Counted from the first letter of the stretch, positions 1 to 7,962 are shown. The stretch is 64,000 nt of DNA from Streptomyces sp. NBC_00576 (GCF_036345175.1 NZ_CP107780.1:7316001-7380000), one strand, 5' to 3'. Notes: generated by a model from the letters alone, not told the origin. Translations and numbers: made by a program.

Positions 1-1
1 G

Positions 2-349
2 TGCTTCGACGCGCGCGTGCTGGGGGAGTGGGTCGGGCGGGTGCGGCGCCGGGATGTCTCCCTGCCCGTGTACGTGGGTGTCGCGGGGCCTGTGCAGCGG
101 GCGAAGCTGCTGTCCATGGCGACGAAGATCGGGGTGGGGGAGTCGACGCGCTTCCTGACGAAGCACGCGTCGTGGTTCCTGCGGTTCGCGGCGCCCGGGG
201 GGTACTCGCCGGAGCGGCTGCTCTCCCGGACGGAGGGGGCGCTCACGGCGCCTGGGGCGGGGGTGGCGGGGCTGCACCTGTTCACGTTCAACCAGGTCGC
301 GGAGACGGAGCGGTGGCGGCGGGCTGTGCTGGAACGGTTGGGCGGCTGA
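2..349 (+). CDS. Methylenetetrahydrofolate reductase-like protein, C-terminal part (5' truncated by window edge)
   Basis: About 115 residues of a reading frame that is already open at the left edge and stops at 347-349. The visible part (a D-A-x-x-L-x-x-W-V start, then V-S-L-P-V-Y-V-G-V-A-G-P, then a closing L-H-L-F-T-F-N) fits the end of the FAD-dependent TIM-barrel MTHFR family, which reduces 5,10-methylene-THF to 5-methyl-THF for methionine synthesis. It lies about 5 kb from purU and the betaine/sarcosine genes, which also handle folate one-carbon units, but nothing shows that it is co-transcribed with them. The residues that bind FAD lie outside the window, so the exact subfamily stays open. 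A GC-rich hairpin follows at 388-407. Confidence 0.78.
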   Translation, partial: CFDARVLGEWVGRVRRRDVSLPVYVGVAGPVQRAKLLSMATKIGVGESTRFLTKHASWFLRFAAPGGYSPERLLSRTEGALTAPGAGVAGLHLFTFNQVAETERWRRAVLERLGG

Positions 350-387
350 GGTTCGCCTCGTGGGCGCGCTGGGAGTGGTGAGCGTTA

Positions 388-462
388 CTGGGGGCTGCCG
401 CCCCCAGACCCCCGCTTCGGCCCTGCAGGGGCCTCGTGCTCAAACGCCGGACGGGCTGAGGG
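388..462 (-). repeat. Streptomyces-type intergenic repeat, copy 1, with hairpin
   Basis: Read on the minus strand this contains CAGCCCGTCCGGCGTTTGAG, then an acGAGGCCCC block and a GGGGGTCTGGGGGC block. The same consensus recurs at 12172-12240 (minus) and 16566-16640 (plus). At 388-407 the arms CTGGGGGC and GCCCCCAG form a perfect 8-bp stem with a 4-nt loop, placed 38 bases after the preceding stop codon, so it probably acts as a transcription terminator for the reductase-like gene. Confidence 0.75.
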
Positions 463-482
463 GGCGGCAGCCGGCCTGGTGG

Positions 483-779
483 TCAGAAGGTGCCGAACTC
501 TCCGGTCTTGACGCTCGCCACGAAGGAGGCGAACGAGGCGGCGGGGATGTCCAGTACCGGACCGTCCGGGTTCTTGGAGTCGCGGACGGGGACCACGCCG
601 CGCGAGACGACGAGGTTCGCGGCAACCGGGGATTCGATCGTCACGGGGTGCCGTCGGGACGAGCTACTACAGCGACGACCCCGGGGAGGGCGGGCGGCTA
701 TGTCCGTACTCGGTGCAACATTCGGGAAGCGGTCAACCGCGGCGTGACCGTCCGCATCACTCCTGACGGGGTGTGTCAT
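483..779 (-). CDS. DUF397-like small protein, probably degenerate
   Basis: The C-terminal half (G-V-V-P-V-R-D-S-K-N-P-D-G-P-V, then an aromatic-rich helix ending V-K-T-G-E-F) is the hallmark end of DUF397 proteins, about 60-residue partners of XRE-type regulators in actinomycetes. The N-terminal half does not show the usual W-x-K-S-S-x-S and C-V-E-V-A pattern. A weak R-C-S-S-S-S ... T-I-E-S-P stretch sits where it should be, suggesting decay. No helix-turn-helix partner gene is adjacent, which is unusual. The start at 779 is simply the first ATG and has no clear ribosome site. It may be a pseudogene. Confidence 0.45.
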   Translation of the reverse strand: MTHPVRSDADGHAAVDRFPNVAPSTDIAARPPRGRRCSSSSRRHPVTIESPVAANLVVSRGVVPVRDSKNPDGPVLDIPAASFASFVASVKTGEFGTF

Positions 780-952
780 CTGTCCCGCGGAAGGTGGAGC
801 GCTGCTGAAAATCTCGGGCCCTGGCCCTGGCCCCGGCTCGGGCGAGTCGGGGCCAGTCTTGTAGGCATGCAGGGGGAATGGGCCGGGCGGAGGTCGCGTC
901 CTCGATCGGCGCCGTACAGACCGACCTGAGGCCCTTGGCGGTCTGGTCCTCG

Positions 953-1414
953 TCAGAACGAACCAGTGCGCGCGTACATTTCGTGAGGGTCGTTGCCGAT
1001 GTAGCTCCAGGCAGTGGCGTAGCTGGTCACATCCTTGTCGTTGAGCATCATCGAGATCATCTCGTTGGTGCCGGTCTTGCGCGAGCAGCCATAGCGCTTG
1101 CCGTCACTGTTGCGCCAGACGTTGCAGCCCATGCCGGACCAGTACTGCTCAGGAACAGTGTTGTCGACCACGGCCCACACTGTTCGACACGTGGGGCTGT
1201 ACCACAGGTTCGCCTGGACGGAGACAGTCTTCCCGTACGTCGAGCTGTAGTAGCGGTCCGTAGCCGACTTGGCCACGTAGGCCCCATGTGCGCAGCCGCT
1301 GTATGTGGGGTCCTGCCCGTCGTAGGAAGCCGCGTGGACGTTGCTGGTGAGCAGAAGAGACGAACTGGCGGCCAGCAGCAGGGGGAGAACTGTTCTGAGC
1401 AGTCGTGAACTCAC
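953..1414 (-). CDS. Secreted DUF2690 protein
   Basis: A 153-residue protein with a Sec-type signal peptide: R-residues, then a long Leu/Ala core, ending around V-H-A-A-S. The mature part starts Y-D-G-Q-D-P-T-Y-S-G-C and continues through L-W-Y-S-P-T-C-R-T-V-W-A-V-V, the DUF2690 signature with its paired cysteines. The function of the family is unknown; members are exported, small and probably disulfide-bonded. The GTG at 1412-1414 was chosen because a GAAAGG ribosome site lies about nine bases upstream and the signal peptide then has a normal length; an upstream ATG at 1469-1471 would add 19 residues. It stands alone, with no operon partner. Confidence 0.8.
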   Translation of the reverse strand: MSSRLLRTVLPLLLAASSSLLLTSNVHAASYDGQDPTYSGCAHGAYVAKSATDRYYSSTYGKTVSVQANLWYSPTCRTVWAVVDNTVPEQYWSGMGCNVWRNSDGKRYGCSRKTGTNEMISMMLNDKDVTSYATAWSYIGNDPHEMYARTGSF

Positions 1415-1707
1415 GGGAATCAGCCTTTCGGAAAGGGCTAAGGAGCGGTGGACCGTGGTGCGCGAATCCAAGGGCGCGAACGCTTCCTTCGCGCTTCGGG
1501 TTGCATGTCAGAGAGCTTCGATTTGCGCAGTCCCCTTGTTTCCTGCGGTGCCGTGGCGATCGCACCGCATGCGACCGGGGATGAGCGGCCGGTCGTTGTC
1601 GCAGATGGAAAGCTAGCCGGAAGGGCTTTCCCCTCGCGCCCCACTGTGGGTTGAACTCCGTCTGCAACCAGGGTGGTTGGCGGTGTACCACCTGGGGTGT
1701 AGCTGGG
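1415..1707. other. Noncoding spacer, left border of the kinase duplication
   Basis: No convincing gene. It holds the upstream region of the minus-strand DUF2690 gene and, from about 1676, the first bases of the unit repeated at 3115. The stretch conserved in both copies (GGTGTACCACC, then GGGTGTAGCTGGGG) immediately precedes both kinase genes and presumably carries their expression signals. No clear -35/-10 pair was identified. Confidence 0.5.
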
Positions 1708-2955
1708 GTGGAAAGCGGGGTGGAGCGATTATTCGGGGCCTACGCTCGGACGATGTTCGAGCAGCGCACGTGGAGCCCGGCGGTTCGCAGGGCCTTCCCG
1801 CAGGTGGCAGACCTTGTTTATGCGGTGGTTTCGGTCTGGATCTCGAGCACGATGCTGCACAACTGGCCGGACCCGCACGGCTACTGGCGGCACGCCGATG
1901 TATGGGCCTACGTGCTGATCGCCCTGGTCTATCTGCCGCTGGCCGCGCGCCGCCGGGCTCCCCTGACCGTACTCATCGGCACGGCGGCCTGCGTGCTGTG
2001 TTACTTCACCCTGGCCTACTACCACGTGGTCGTTGTCAGCGGACTGGGCCTGGCGCTCTACACCGTCGCAGCGCGGTGCCCGCGCAGGGTCGCCGCGAAG
2101 TGCGCGGCCGCGTCGCTGCTCGTGCTGCTGTGGGGCGCGCGGCTCGCCGAGCCCGGGAACGGCCCGTTCAGCGCGGCCTTCGTGACCGTGATGGTCGCCG
2201 TCACCTGGGTGACCGGCGACCGGTCCCGCCGGCTCGCGGAGCGCGGTGAACGGCTCGCGGTGCTCACCGAGCAACTGCGCCTGGAGCAGGAGGAGAAGGC
2301 GCAGCGGGCCGTCATGGCCGAGCGGATGAAGATTGCCCGTGAGCTGCACGACGTGATCGCCCACCACGTGTCCGTGATCTCCGTCCAGACCGGCCTGGCC
2401 GGATACGTCTTCACCTCCGACCCGAAGACGGCCCGTGAGGCGCTGAAGATCATCGCGGGCAGCGCTCGCGAGGCCATGGCGGAGATGCGCCGGATGCTGG
2501 TCGTACTCAGGGAAGGGACCGAGCGTGCCCAGGAGGAAGAGGGGGGCGACCACACCGCGGCCCCCGGACTCGGGCGGCTGGACCAGTTGGCCCGGCGCGT
2601 CGAAGCCGCGGGTGTCTCCGTCGACGTCCGGATCACGGGTGCCTCGTTCGCGCTGCCGCCGGGTGTCGATCTGTGTGTCTTCCGGGTCATCCAGGAAGCT
2701 CTCACCAACGTCATGAAGCACGCGCCGGCGGCGAACGCGAGTGTCGCGGTGCACTACGACGAGGCCGCGGTCCGTGTCCGGGTGGCCGACGACGGACAGG
2801 CAATTCCCGTCGCCACCACCGCGGGGCCCGCCGGCCATGGCCTGATCGGGATGCGTGAGCGGGCCGGTGTCTACGGCGGGACGGTGACCGCCGGCCCCGG
2901 CCCGCAGGGCGGCTTCGAAGTCGAACTCACCGTCCCCGTGTCCCGCGACAGGTGA
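1708..2955 (+). CDS. NarL-partner type sensor histidine kinase, duplicate copy 1
   Basis: A membrane histidine kinase of the DesK/HPK7 class. An N-terminal block of four to five hydrophobic segments is followed by a linker helix and the dimerisation/phosphoacceptor motif A-R-E-L-H-D-V-I-A-H-H-V-S. The HATPase_c domain carries the N-box (Q-E-A-L-T-N-V-M-K-H-A), then V-A-D-D-G-Q and the G-box G-H-G-L-I-G-M-R-E-R. The product is 415 residues from GTG 1708, matching copy 2. An ATG at 1753, 15 codons later, preceded by TACGCT, is an equally plausible, possibly leaderless start. It is nearly identical to the gene at 3147 in its kinase half but diverged in the sensor half. No intact regulator follows directly, only a relic at 3007, so it may signal through the regulator at 4445 or be an orphan. 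Confidence 0.9.
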   Translation: MESGVERLFGAYARTMFEQRTWSPAVRRAFPQVADLVYAVVSVWISSTMLHNWPDPHGYWRHADVWAYVLIALVYLPLAARRRAPLTVLIGTAACVLCYFTLAYYHVVVVSGLGLALYTVAARCPRRVAAKCAAASLLVLLWGARLAEPGNGPFSAAFVTVMVAVTWVTGDRSRRLAERGERLAVLTEQLRLEQEEKAQRAVMAERMKIARELHDVIAHHVSVISVQTGLAGYVFTSDPKTAREALKIIAGSAREAMAEMRRMLVVLREGTERAQEEEGGDHTAAPGLGRLDQLARRVEAAGVSVDVRITGASFALPPGVDLCVFRVIQEALTNVMKHAPAANASVAVHYDEAAVRVRVADDGQAIPVATTAGPAGHGLIGMRERAGVYGGTVTAGPGPQGGFEVELTVPVSRDR

Positions 2956-3006
2956 ACAAGCGTCTCGGCTCCCGGCCGGGCAGCCGCGAGGGAGGCGACA
3001 CCACGC

Positions 3007-3045
3007 CTGCCCACAGTGCTCGTTGATCTGCGCGGAGATCCGTAA
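3007..3045 (+). pseudogene. Truncated response-regulator start, relic of the duplication
   Basis: The bases after kinase copy 1 repeat those before the intact regulator at 4445: a GGGAGG site, then codons for P-T-V-L-V. The start codon is CTG instead of ATG, similarity ends after about six codons, and the frame runs into TAA at 3043-3045. This marks the right end of the duplicated segment and shows that the duplication took in the regulator's start but not its body. Confidence 0.85.
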
Positions 3046-3146
3046 CCACGAGTCGTCCGAGCTGACCTTCGGCCAGGGAAGCGCGCGCACGTCAGCCTTC
3101 GCCGCTTGACGCCGGTTGGCGGTGTACCACCTGGGGTGTAGCTGGG

Positions 3147-4394
3147 GTGGAAAGCGGGGTGGAGCGATTGCTCGGGGCCTACGCTCGGACGATGTTCGCG
3201 CAGCGCACGTGGAGCCCGGCGGTTCGCAGGGCCTTCCCGCAGGTGGCAGACCTCGTCTACGCGGTGGTGTCGCTCGGCATCATGGGCACGATGCTGCGCA
3301 ACTTGCCGAACTCGCAGGGCTACTGGCGGCACACCGATGTATGGGCCTACGTGCTGCTCGCCCTGGTCTATCTGCCGCTGGCCGTGCGCCGCCGGGCTCC
3401 CCTGACCGTGCTCATCGGCACGGCGGCCTGCGCGCTGTGCTATCTCACCCTGGCCTACTACCACCCGGTCGTCGTCTGCGGGCTGTGCCTGGCGTTCTAC
3501 ACCGTCGCGGCGCGGTGCCCGCGCAGGCTCGTGGCGAAGTGCGCCGTGGGGTCGCTGCTCGTGCTGCTGTGGGGCACGCGGCTCGCCGAGCCCGGGATCG
3601 GCCCGCTGAGTGTGGTCTTCGTGACCGTGACGGTCGCCGTCACCTGGGTGACCGGCGACCGGTCCCGCCGGCTCGCGGAGCGCGGCGAGCGCCTTGCGGT
3701 GCTCAGCGAGCAACTGCGCCTGGAGCAGGAGGAGAAGGCGCAGCGGGCCGTCATGGCCGAGCGCATGAACATAGCGCGTGAACTGCACGACGTGGTCGCC
3801 CACCACGTGTCTGCGATCTCCGTCCAGACCGGCCTGGCCGGATACGTCTTCACCTCCGACCCGGGGACGGCCCGTGAGGCGCTGGAGACCATCGCGGGCA
3901 GCGCTCACGAGGCCATGGCGGAGATGCGCCGCATGCTGGTCGTGCTCAAGGAAGGGACCGAGCGTGCCCAGGAGGAAGAGGGGGGTGACCACACCGCGGC
4001 CCCCGGACTCGGGCGGCTGGACCAGTTGGCCCGGCGCGTCGAAGCCGCGGGTGTCTCCGTCGACGTCCGGATCACGGGTGCCTCGTTCGCGCTGCCGCCG
4101 GGTGTCGATCTGTGTGTCTTCCGGGTCATCCAGGAAGCTCTCACCAACGTCATGAAGCACGCGCCGGCGGCGAACGCGAGTGTCGCGGTGCACTTCGACG
4201 AGGCCGCGGTCCGTGTCCGGGTGGCCGACGACGGACAGGCAATTCCCGTCGCCACCACCGCGGGGCCCGGCGGTCATGGTTTGATCGGGATGCGTGAGCG
4301 GGCCGGTGTCTACGGCGGGACGGTGACGGCAGGCCCTGGCCCGCAGGGCGGGTTCGAAGTCGCGCTGATGGTTCCGGTGTCCCGCGACAGGTGA
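3147..4394 (+). CDS. NarL-partner type sensor histidine kinase, copy 2 with intact partner
   Basis: A 415-residue kinase with the same architecture as the gene at 1708: multi-pass N-terminal sensor, phosphoacceptor motif E-L-H-D-V-V-A-H-H-V-S, and HATPase_c with N-box and G-boxes. GTG 3147 is the first start after an in-frame stop; ATG 3192 is the alternative. The regulator gene begins 50 bases after its stop, so the two form the functional two-component operon. The sensor half differs from copy 1 at many positions (for example the loop between the first two membrane segments), while the HATPase_c half differs at only a few residues. This suggests altered signal input with preserved output. 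The signal is unknown. Confidence 0.9.
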   Translation: MESGVERLLGAYARTMFAQRTWSPAVRRAFPQVADLVYAVVSLGIMGTMLRNLPNSQGYWRHTDVWAYVLLALVYLPLAVRRRAPLTVLIGTAACALCYLTLAYYHPVVVCGLCLAFYTVAARCPRRLVAKCAVGSLLVLLWGTRLAEPGIGPLSVVFVTVTVAVTWVTGDRSRRLAERGERLAVLSEQLRLEQEEKAQRAVMAERMNIARELHDVVAHHVSAISVQTGLAGYVFTSDPGTAREALETIAGSAHEAMAEMRRMLVVLKEGTERAQEEEGGDHTAAPGLGRLDQLARRVEAAGVSVDVRITGASFALPPGVDLCVFRVIQEALTNVMKHAPAANASVAVHFDEAAVRVRVADDGQAIPVATTAGPGGHGLIGMRERAGVYGGTVTAGPGPQGGFEVALMVPVSRDR

Positions 4395-4444
4395 ACAAGC
4401 GTCTCGGCTCCAGGCCGGGCAGCCGCAGGAAGGCGACACCACGC

Positions 4445-5128
4445 ATGCCCACAGTGCTTGTCGTAGACGACCAGTTCCTCATCCGCTCGGGACTCGTCGC
4501 ACTCCTGCGGGCCGCACCGGGAATCGAGGTCATCGGCGAGGCGCGGGACGGCGGGGAGGCCATCGAGATCGCCACGCGGACCAGACCCGACGTCATCCTG
4601 ATGGACATTCGCATGCCGGGCATCAGCGGGATCACCGCCACCGAGCGCATCCTCGCCCAGGCCGCGCCCCCGCCCCCCAAGGTCCTCGTCCTGACCACCT
4701 TCGACCTCGACGAGTACGTCTACGGCGCTCTCAAGGTCGGCGCCTGCGGCTTCCTGCTCAAAGACACTCCACCGGACCGGCTGCTCGCCGCCATCGACAC
4801 CGTGCACGCCGGCGACATGCTGTTCAGCGCCCCAGTGATCAAAGGACTCATCGAGACCTACACCCCCCGCCCGGCCGCATCCGAGCCGCACTCCGCGCTG
4901 GACACCCTGACCCCCAGGGAGTTGGAGGTCCTCGGGCTCGTCGGGGCGGGCATGTCCAACTCCGACATCGCCCAGCGGCTCGTGCTCAGCACGGCGACCA
5001 TCAAGACACACGTCCACCGCTGCATGAGCAAGCTCACCCTGAACAGCAGGGCACAGGCGGTGGTCTTCGCGTACGAGACCGGACTGATCTCCCGCAGCCC
5101 CGCCGCCCGGGGCATGGACAACACCTGA
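4445..5128 (+). CDS. NarL/FixJ family response regulator
   Basis: A 227-residue two-domain regulator. The receiver starts M-P-T-V-L-V-V-D-D-Q (acidic pair D9-D10), with the phospho-accepting aspartate in V-I-L-M-D-I-R-M-P-G and the switch lysine in L-L-K-D-T. A C-terminal LuxR-type helix-turn-helix follows: L-T-P-R-E-L-E-V-L, then S-N-S-D-I-A, then T-I-K-T-H-V-H-R. ATG 4445 was chosen for the AGGAAGG site 11 bases upstream and because the receiver fold begins there; GTG 4391 would overlap the kinase stop by four bases and lacks a ribosome site. It is the partner of the kinase at 3147 and possibly of the duplicate at 1708. Confidence 0.93.
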   Translation: MPTVLVVDDQFLIRSGLVALLRAAPGIEVIGEARDGGEAIEIATRTRPDVILMDIRMPGISGITATERILAQAAPPPPKVLVLTTFDLDEYVYGALKVGACGFLLKDTPPDRLLAAIDTVHAGDMLFSAPVIKGLIETYTPRPAASEPHSALDTLTPRELEVLGLVGAGMSNSDIAQRLVLSTATIKTHVHRCMSKLTLNSRAQAVVFAYETGLISRSPAARGMDNT

Positions 5129-5135
5129 GGTGTTG
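5119..5135 (+). terminator. Small hairpin with the stop codon as its loop
   Basis: Arms CAACACC (5119-5125) and GGTGTTG (5129-5135) pair perfectly around the regulator's TGA at 5126-5128. The stem is short and has no T-run, so termination is uncertain. The 5136-5322 spacer beyond it shows no gene. Confidence 0.45.
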
Positions 5136-5322
5136 GAACCGCCATGTCGTCAAAGGCGCCCGGGAGCGACAAAGGAGCGCGACCGCCGCCCGGCCCTCGC
5201 GGCCTGGCGCGGTGAGTGGGAGATGATCGAAGCCGTCGCAGCGGGGCCCGACGCCGCGAGGGCCCGACTGGGTGGGAAAAGCGCGCGACCTGGGCTGTAC
5301 TCACCCGGCCTGTATACGAACC

Positions 5323-6204
5323 TCAGCGGAAAACCACCGTCCGATTCCCCTCCACCATCACCCGGCTCTCGCTGTGCCACTTCACCGCATGCGCCAGCAC
5401 CTGCGCCTCCACATCCCGCCCCACCGTCACCAGCTCCCCGGGGTCGAGCGAGTGGTCCACCCGGACCACGTCCTGCTCGATGATCTGCCCCTCGTCCAGG
5501 TCGGACGTCACATAGTGCGCCGTCGCGCCCACGAGCTTCACGCCGCGGTCGTAGGCCTGCTCGTACGGACGCGCGCCCTTGAAGCTCGGGAGGAAGGAGT
5601 GGTGGATGTTGATCGCGCGCCCCTCCAACTGCTTGCACAGGTCGTCGGTGAGGACCTGCATATAGCGGGCCAGCACCACCAGGTCGACGTCCAGCTCGCG
5701 CACCAGCTCCAGCAGCCGCGCCTCCGCCTCCGGCTTGGTGTCCCGCGTCACCGGGATGTGGTGGAAGGGGATGCCGTAGCTCTCCGCCAGGCCCTCGAAG
5801 TCGCGGTGGTTGGAGACGATGGCCGGGATCTCGATGTTGAGGCCGCCCGTGCGGCAACGGAAGAGGAGGTCGTTCAGGCAGTGGCCGAACCTGGACACCA
5901 TGATCAGGGTCCGGGTCGGCGTCGACGCGTCCCGCAGGGTCCAGGAGATGCCGTAGGCCTCGGCGACGGGACCGAATCGGTAACGCAGGTTTTCCAGGTC
6001 GGCGTTCGGATCGGAAACATCGAAGTGGACCCTCATGAAGAAACGGCCCTGGAGCCGATCATCGAACTGTTGGCTCTCCAGGATGTTTCCCGAGTTCCGG
6101 ACGAGAAAGCCGCTCACGGCGTGGACCAGCCCCGAGCTGTCGGGGCACGAGAGGGTGAGGACGTACTCACTGCCAGGTACGGGTCGAGGAAACTTAGGGG
6201 ACAC
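5323..6204 (-). CDS. purU: Formyltetrahydrofolate deformylase
   Basis: A 293-residue enzyme that hydrolyses 10-formyl-THF to formate and THF. The N-terminal ACT-like domain (Y-V-L-T-L-S-C-P-D-S-S-G-L-V-H-A-V) is followed by a formyltransferase-fold domain with the catalytic N-I-H-H-S-F-L-P-S-F-K-G region and the H-Y-V-T-x-x-L-D-E-G-x-I-I-E-Q-D motif. GTG 6204 was chosen because GGAGG lies five bases upstream and the length then matches the family; the open frame extends 57 codons further without support. Context suggests it recycles the folate load produced when dimethylglycine and sarcosine are demethylated by the neighbouring genes. Confidence 0.95.
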   Translation of the reverse strand: MSPKFPRPVPGSEYVLTLSCPDSSGLVHAVSGFLVRNSGNILESQQFDDRLQGRFFMRVHFDVSDPNADLENLRYRFGPVAEAYGISWTLRDASTPTRTLIMVSRFGHCLNDLLFRCRTGGLNIEIPAIVSNHRDFEGLAESYGIPFHHIPVTRDTKPEAEARLLELVRELDVDLVVLARYMQVLTDDLCKQLEGRAINIHHSFLPSFKGARPYEQAYDRGVKLVGATAHYVTSDLDEGQIIEQDVVRVDHSLDPGELVTVGRDVEAQVLAHAVKWHSESRVMVEGNRTVVFR

Positions 6205-6217
6205 GTCGACCTCCGTC

Positions 6218-6257
6218 GGTGCGTATTGCACAACATGGTGAGCGATACGCAACATGG
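6218..6257 (-). promoter_or_regulatory. Candidate operator upstream of purU
   Basis: TGCGTAT (6220-6226) and ATACGCA (6245-6251) form an inverted repeat, with TTGCACAAC (6226-6234) between them. On the minus strand the right half reads CATGTTGCGTAT; the string CATGTTGCGTA recurs at 12303-12312 before the dimethylglycine oxidase gene. Position 14 to 53 bases upstream of the chosen purU start fits repressor binding over the promoter. Confidence 0.55.
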
Positions 6258-6379
6258 TCGGCTCGGTGACCGCTCCGGTCAAGGGCGGCCGAGGAACTGC
6301 GCTCATGACTGTCGACGCCACCGCGCTCGCGGCTTCGCGCCCAGCCGCCCGCCTGTCGAAATCGTCATCCGCCAACTAC

Positions 6380-6444
6380 TTGACGTATGTCCGCACATTC
6401 GCGAGGGTGTTCCACCACGAGCAATTGGGTGCACGATGCGCAAC
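6380..6444 (+). promoter_or_regulatory. Promoter and candidate operator for the betaine aldehyde dehydrogenase/importer operon
   Basis: TTGACG (6380-6385) and GAGGGT (6403-6408) with a 17-base spacer make a fair vegetative promoter. Just downstream, TTGGGTGCACGATGCGCAA (6425-6443) is an imperfect palindrome whose right half GATGCGCAAC (6435-6444) matches GATACGCAAC before purU. The site would lie over the early transcribed region. Confidence 0.55.
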
Positions 6445-6469
6445 GAATTCCTGTGGAAAGGCTTGGCGC

Positions 6470-7942
6470 GTGGCAGACCTGTATGTGGACGGTGAATGGC
6501 GGGAACCGGTTGCCGGTGGCCGCCGGGAAATACGATGTCCCGCTGACGGCAGGCTCGCCGCCACCGTCTCGGAAGGGACGCGGCCCGACGCCGAGGCCGC
6601 GATCGCCGCCGCCCGCCGTGCCTTCGACACAGGACCCTGGCCGCGTACTCCCGAACGGGAGCGTGGCCAGTTGCTGCTGCGCACCGCGGACATCATGGAG
6701 CGCGACGCCAAGGAGTTCGCCCGCGCCGAGTCGCTGGACACCGGCAAGCGGCTGGTCGAGAGCGAGTACGACATCGCCGACGTCGTCTCCTGCTTCCGCC
6801 ACTACGGCGGGATCGGCGGCACCGACGCCGGCCGGGTGATCGACACCGGCCGCGACGACGCCGTCAGCCGGGTGGTGTACGAGCCCATCGGTGTGTGCGG
6901 GCTCATCACTCCCTGGAACTACCCCCTTCTGCAAGCCAGTTGGAAGGTCGCCCCGGCCCTCCTCGCCGGCAACACGATCGTCCTCAAGCCCAGTGAGCTC
7001 ACCCCCTCCACCTCGATCCTCCTGATGCGGGCGCTGGCGGAAGCCGGACTCCCGGCGGGTGCCGCGAACCTCGTGCTGGGTGCCGGGCCCGAGGTGGGTG
7101 CGCCGCTCTCCGAGGACCCCGCCGTCGACATGGTCTCCTTCACCGGGGGCCTGGAGACCGGCAAGCGCATCATGGCCACCGCCGCCGCCGGCGTGAAGAA
7201 GGTGGCCCTGGAACTCGGCGGCAAGAACCCCAACGTCGTGTTCGCCGACGCCGACTTCGAGACGGCCGTGGACTTCGCGCTCACCGCCGTGTTCCTGCAC
7301 TCCGGGCAGGTCTGTTCCGCCGGTGCGCGGCTCATCGTCGAGGATTCCCTCCACGACCGGTTCGTGGACGAGGTCGTGCGGCGCGCCCGGCAGATCCGGC
7401 TCGGCGGGCCCTTCGACCCCGAGGCCGAGACCGGCGCGCTGATCTCCGCCCAGCACCTGGAGAAGGTCGAGGCGTATGTCGCGGCCGGGCTGGCTGAAGG
7501 TGCCGTACTGCGCTGCGGTGGTGAGCGGCCGAGCGATCCCTCGCTCGCCGACGGCCACTACTATCCGCCCACCGTGCTCGACGAGTGCACTCAGGACATG
7601 CGGGTGGTGCACGAGGAGTCCTTCGGGCCCGTGCTCACCGTGGAGCGTTTCAGCGGCGACGAGGACGATGCCGTACGCATCGCCAACGACACCGAGTACG
7701 GACTCGCCGGGGCCGTGTGGACGCAGGATGCCGGGAAGGCCCAGCGGGTCGCCCGGCGGCTGCGCCACGGCACCGTGTGGATCAACGACTACCACCCCTA
7801 TGTGCCGCAGGCGGAATGGGGTGGTTTCGGGCACTCGGGTGTCGGCCGGGAGCTGGGACCGAGCGGCCTTGACGAGTACCGAGAGCCCAAGCACATCTGG
7901 CAGAACATCCAACCCCGGCCGCAGCACTGGTTCCGCGGCTGA
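6470..7942 (+). CDS. Aldehyde dehydrogenase, probably betaine aldehyde dehydrogenase
   Basis: A 490-residue NAD(P)-dependent aldehyde dehydrogenase. Seen in the sequence: cofactor region P-W-N-Y-P-L-L-Q-A-S-W-K, general base E248 in L-E-L-G-G-K-N-P, catalytic C282 in G-Q-V-C-S-A-G, and the E-E-S-F-G-P-V-L and G-x-W-I-N-D-Y-H-P motifs. GTG 6470 is preceded by GGAAAGG at 8-9 bases; the upstream open frame runs through the operator and is not used. The importer ATPase gene starts 20 bases after its stop, so it is co-transcribed with a glycine betaine uptake system. This supports oxidation of betaine aldehyde to glycine betaine; substrate specificity is inferred from context only. Confidence 0.85.
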   Translation: MADLYVDGEWREPVAGGRREIRCPADGRLAATVSEGTRPDAEAAIAAARRAFDTGPWPRTPERERGQLLLRTADIMERDAKEFARAESLDTGKRLVESEYDIADVVSCFRHYGGIGGTDAGRVIDTGRDDAVSRVVYEPIGVCGLITPWNYPLLQASWKVAPALLAGNTIVLKPSELTPSTSILLMRALAEAGLPAGAANLVLGAGPEVGAPLSEDPAVDMVSFTGGLETGKRIMATAAAGVKKVALELGGKNPNVVFADADFETAVDFALTAVFLHSGQVCSAGARLIVEDSLHDRFVDEVVRRARQIRLGGPFDPEAETGALISAQHLEKVEAYVAAGLAEGAVLRCGGERPSDPSLADGHYYPPTVLDECTQDMRVVHEESFGPVLTVERFSGDEDDAVRIANDTEYGLAGAVWTQDAGKAQRVARRLRHGTVWINDYHPYVPQAEWGGFGHSGVGRELGPSGLDEYREPKHIWQNIQPRPQHWFRG

Positions 7943-7962
7943 ACGCCGAAAAGAGGTCGATC

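Larger units (their letters stand above)
1676..4463 (+). repeat. Tandem duplication of a sensor-kinase unit (copies 1676-3024 and 3115-4463)
   Basis: Two units with a constant offset of 1439 bases, each running from TTGGCGGTGTACCACC through a complete kinase gene into the first codons of a response-regulator gene. They are separated by a 90-base unrelated spacer. The leader and the kinase 3' third (about 2521-2830 against 3960-4269) differ at only a handful of bases, while the membrane sensor part (about 1820-2210 against 3259-3649) has many changes. This is a direct duplication, recent or homogenised by gene conversion in its 3' part. Confidence 0.92.

Noticed and set aside
1708..4394. Assembly duplication artefact for the two kinases
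   Set aside because: The copies differ at many positions in the sensor half and are separated by a unique 90-base spacer, so they are two real loci.
6254..6469. Extended N-terminus of the aldehyde dehydrogenase
   Set aside because: The extra 72 codons cover the promoter and operator, and the GTG at 6470 has a ribosome site and gives the normal family length.
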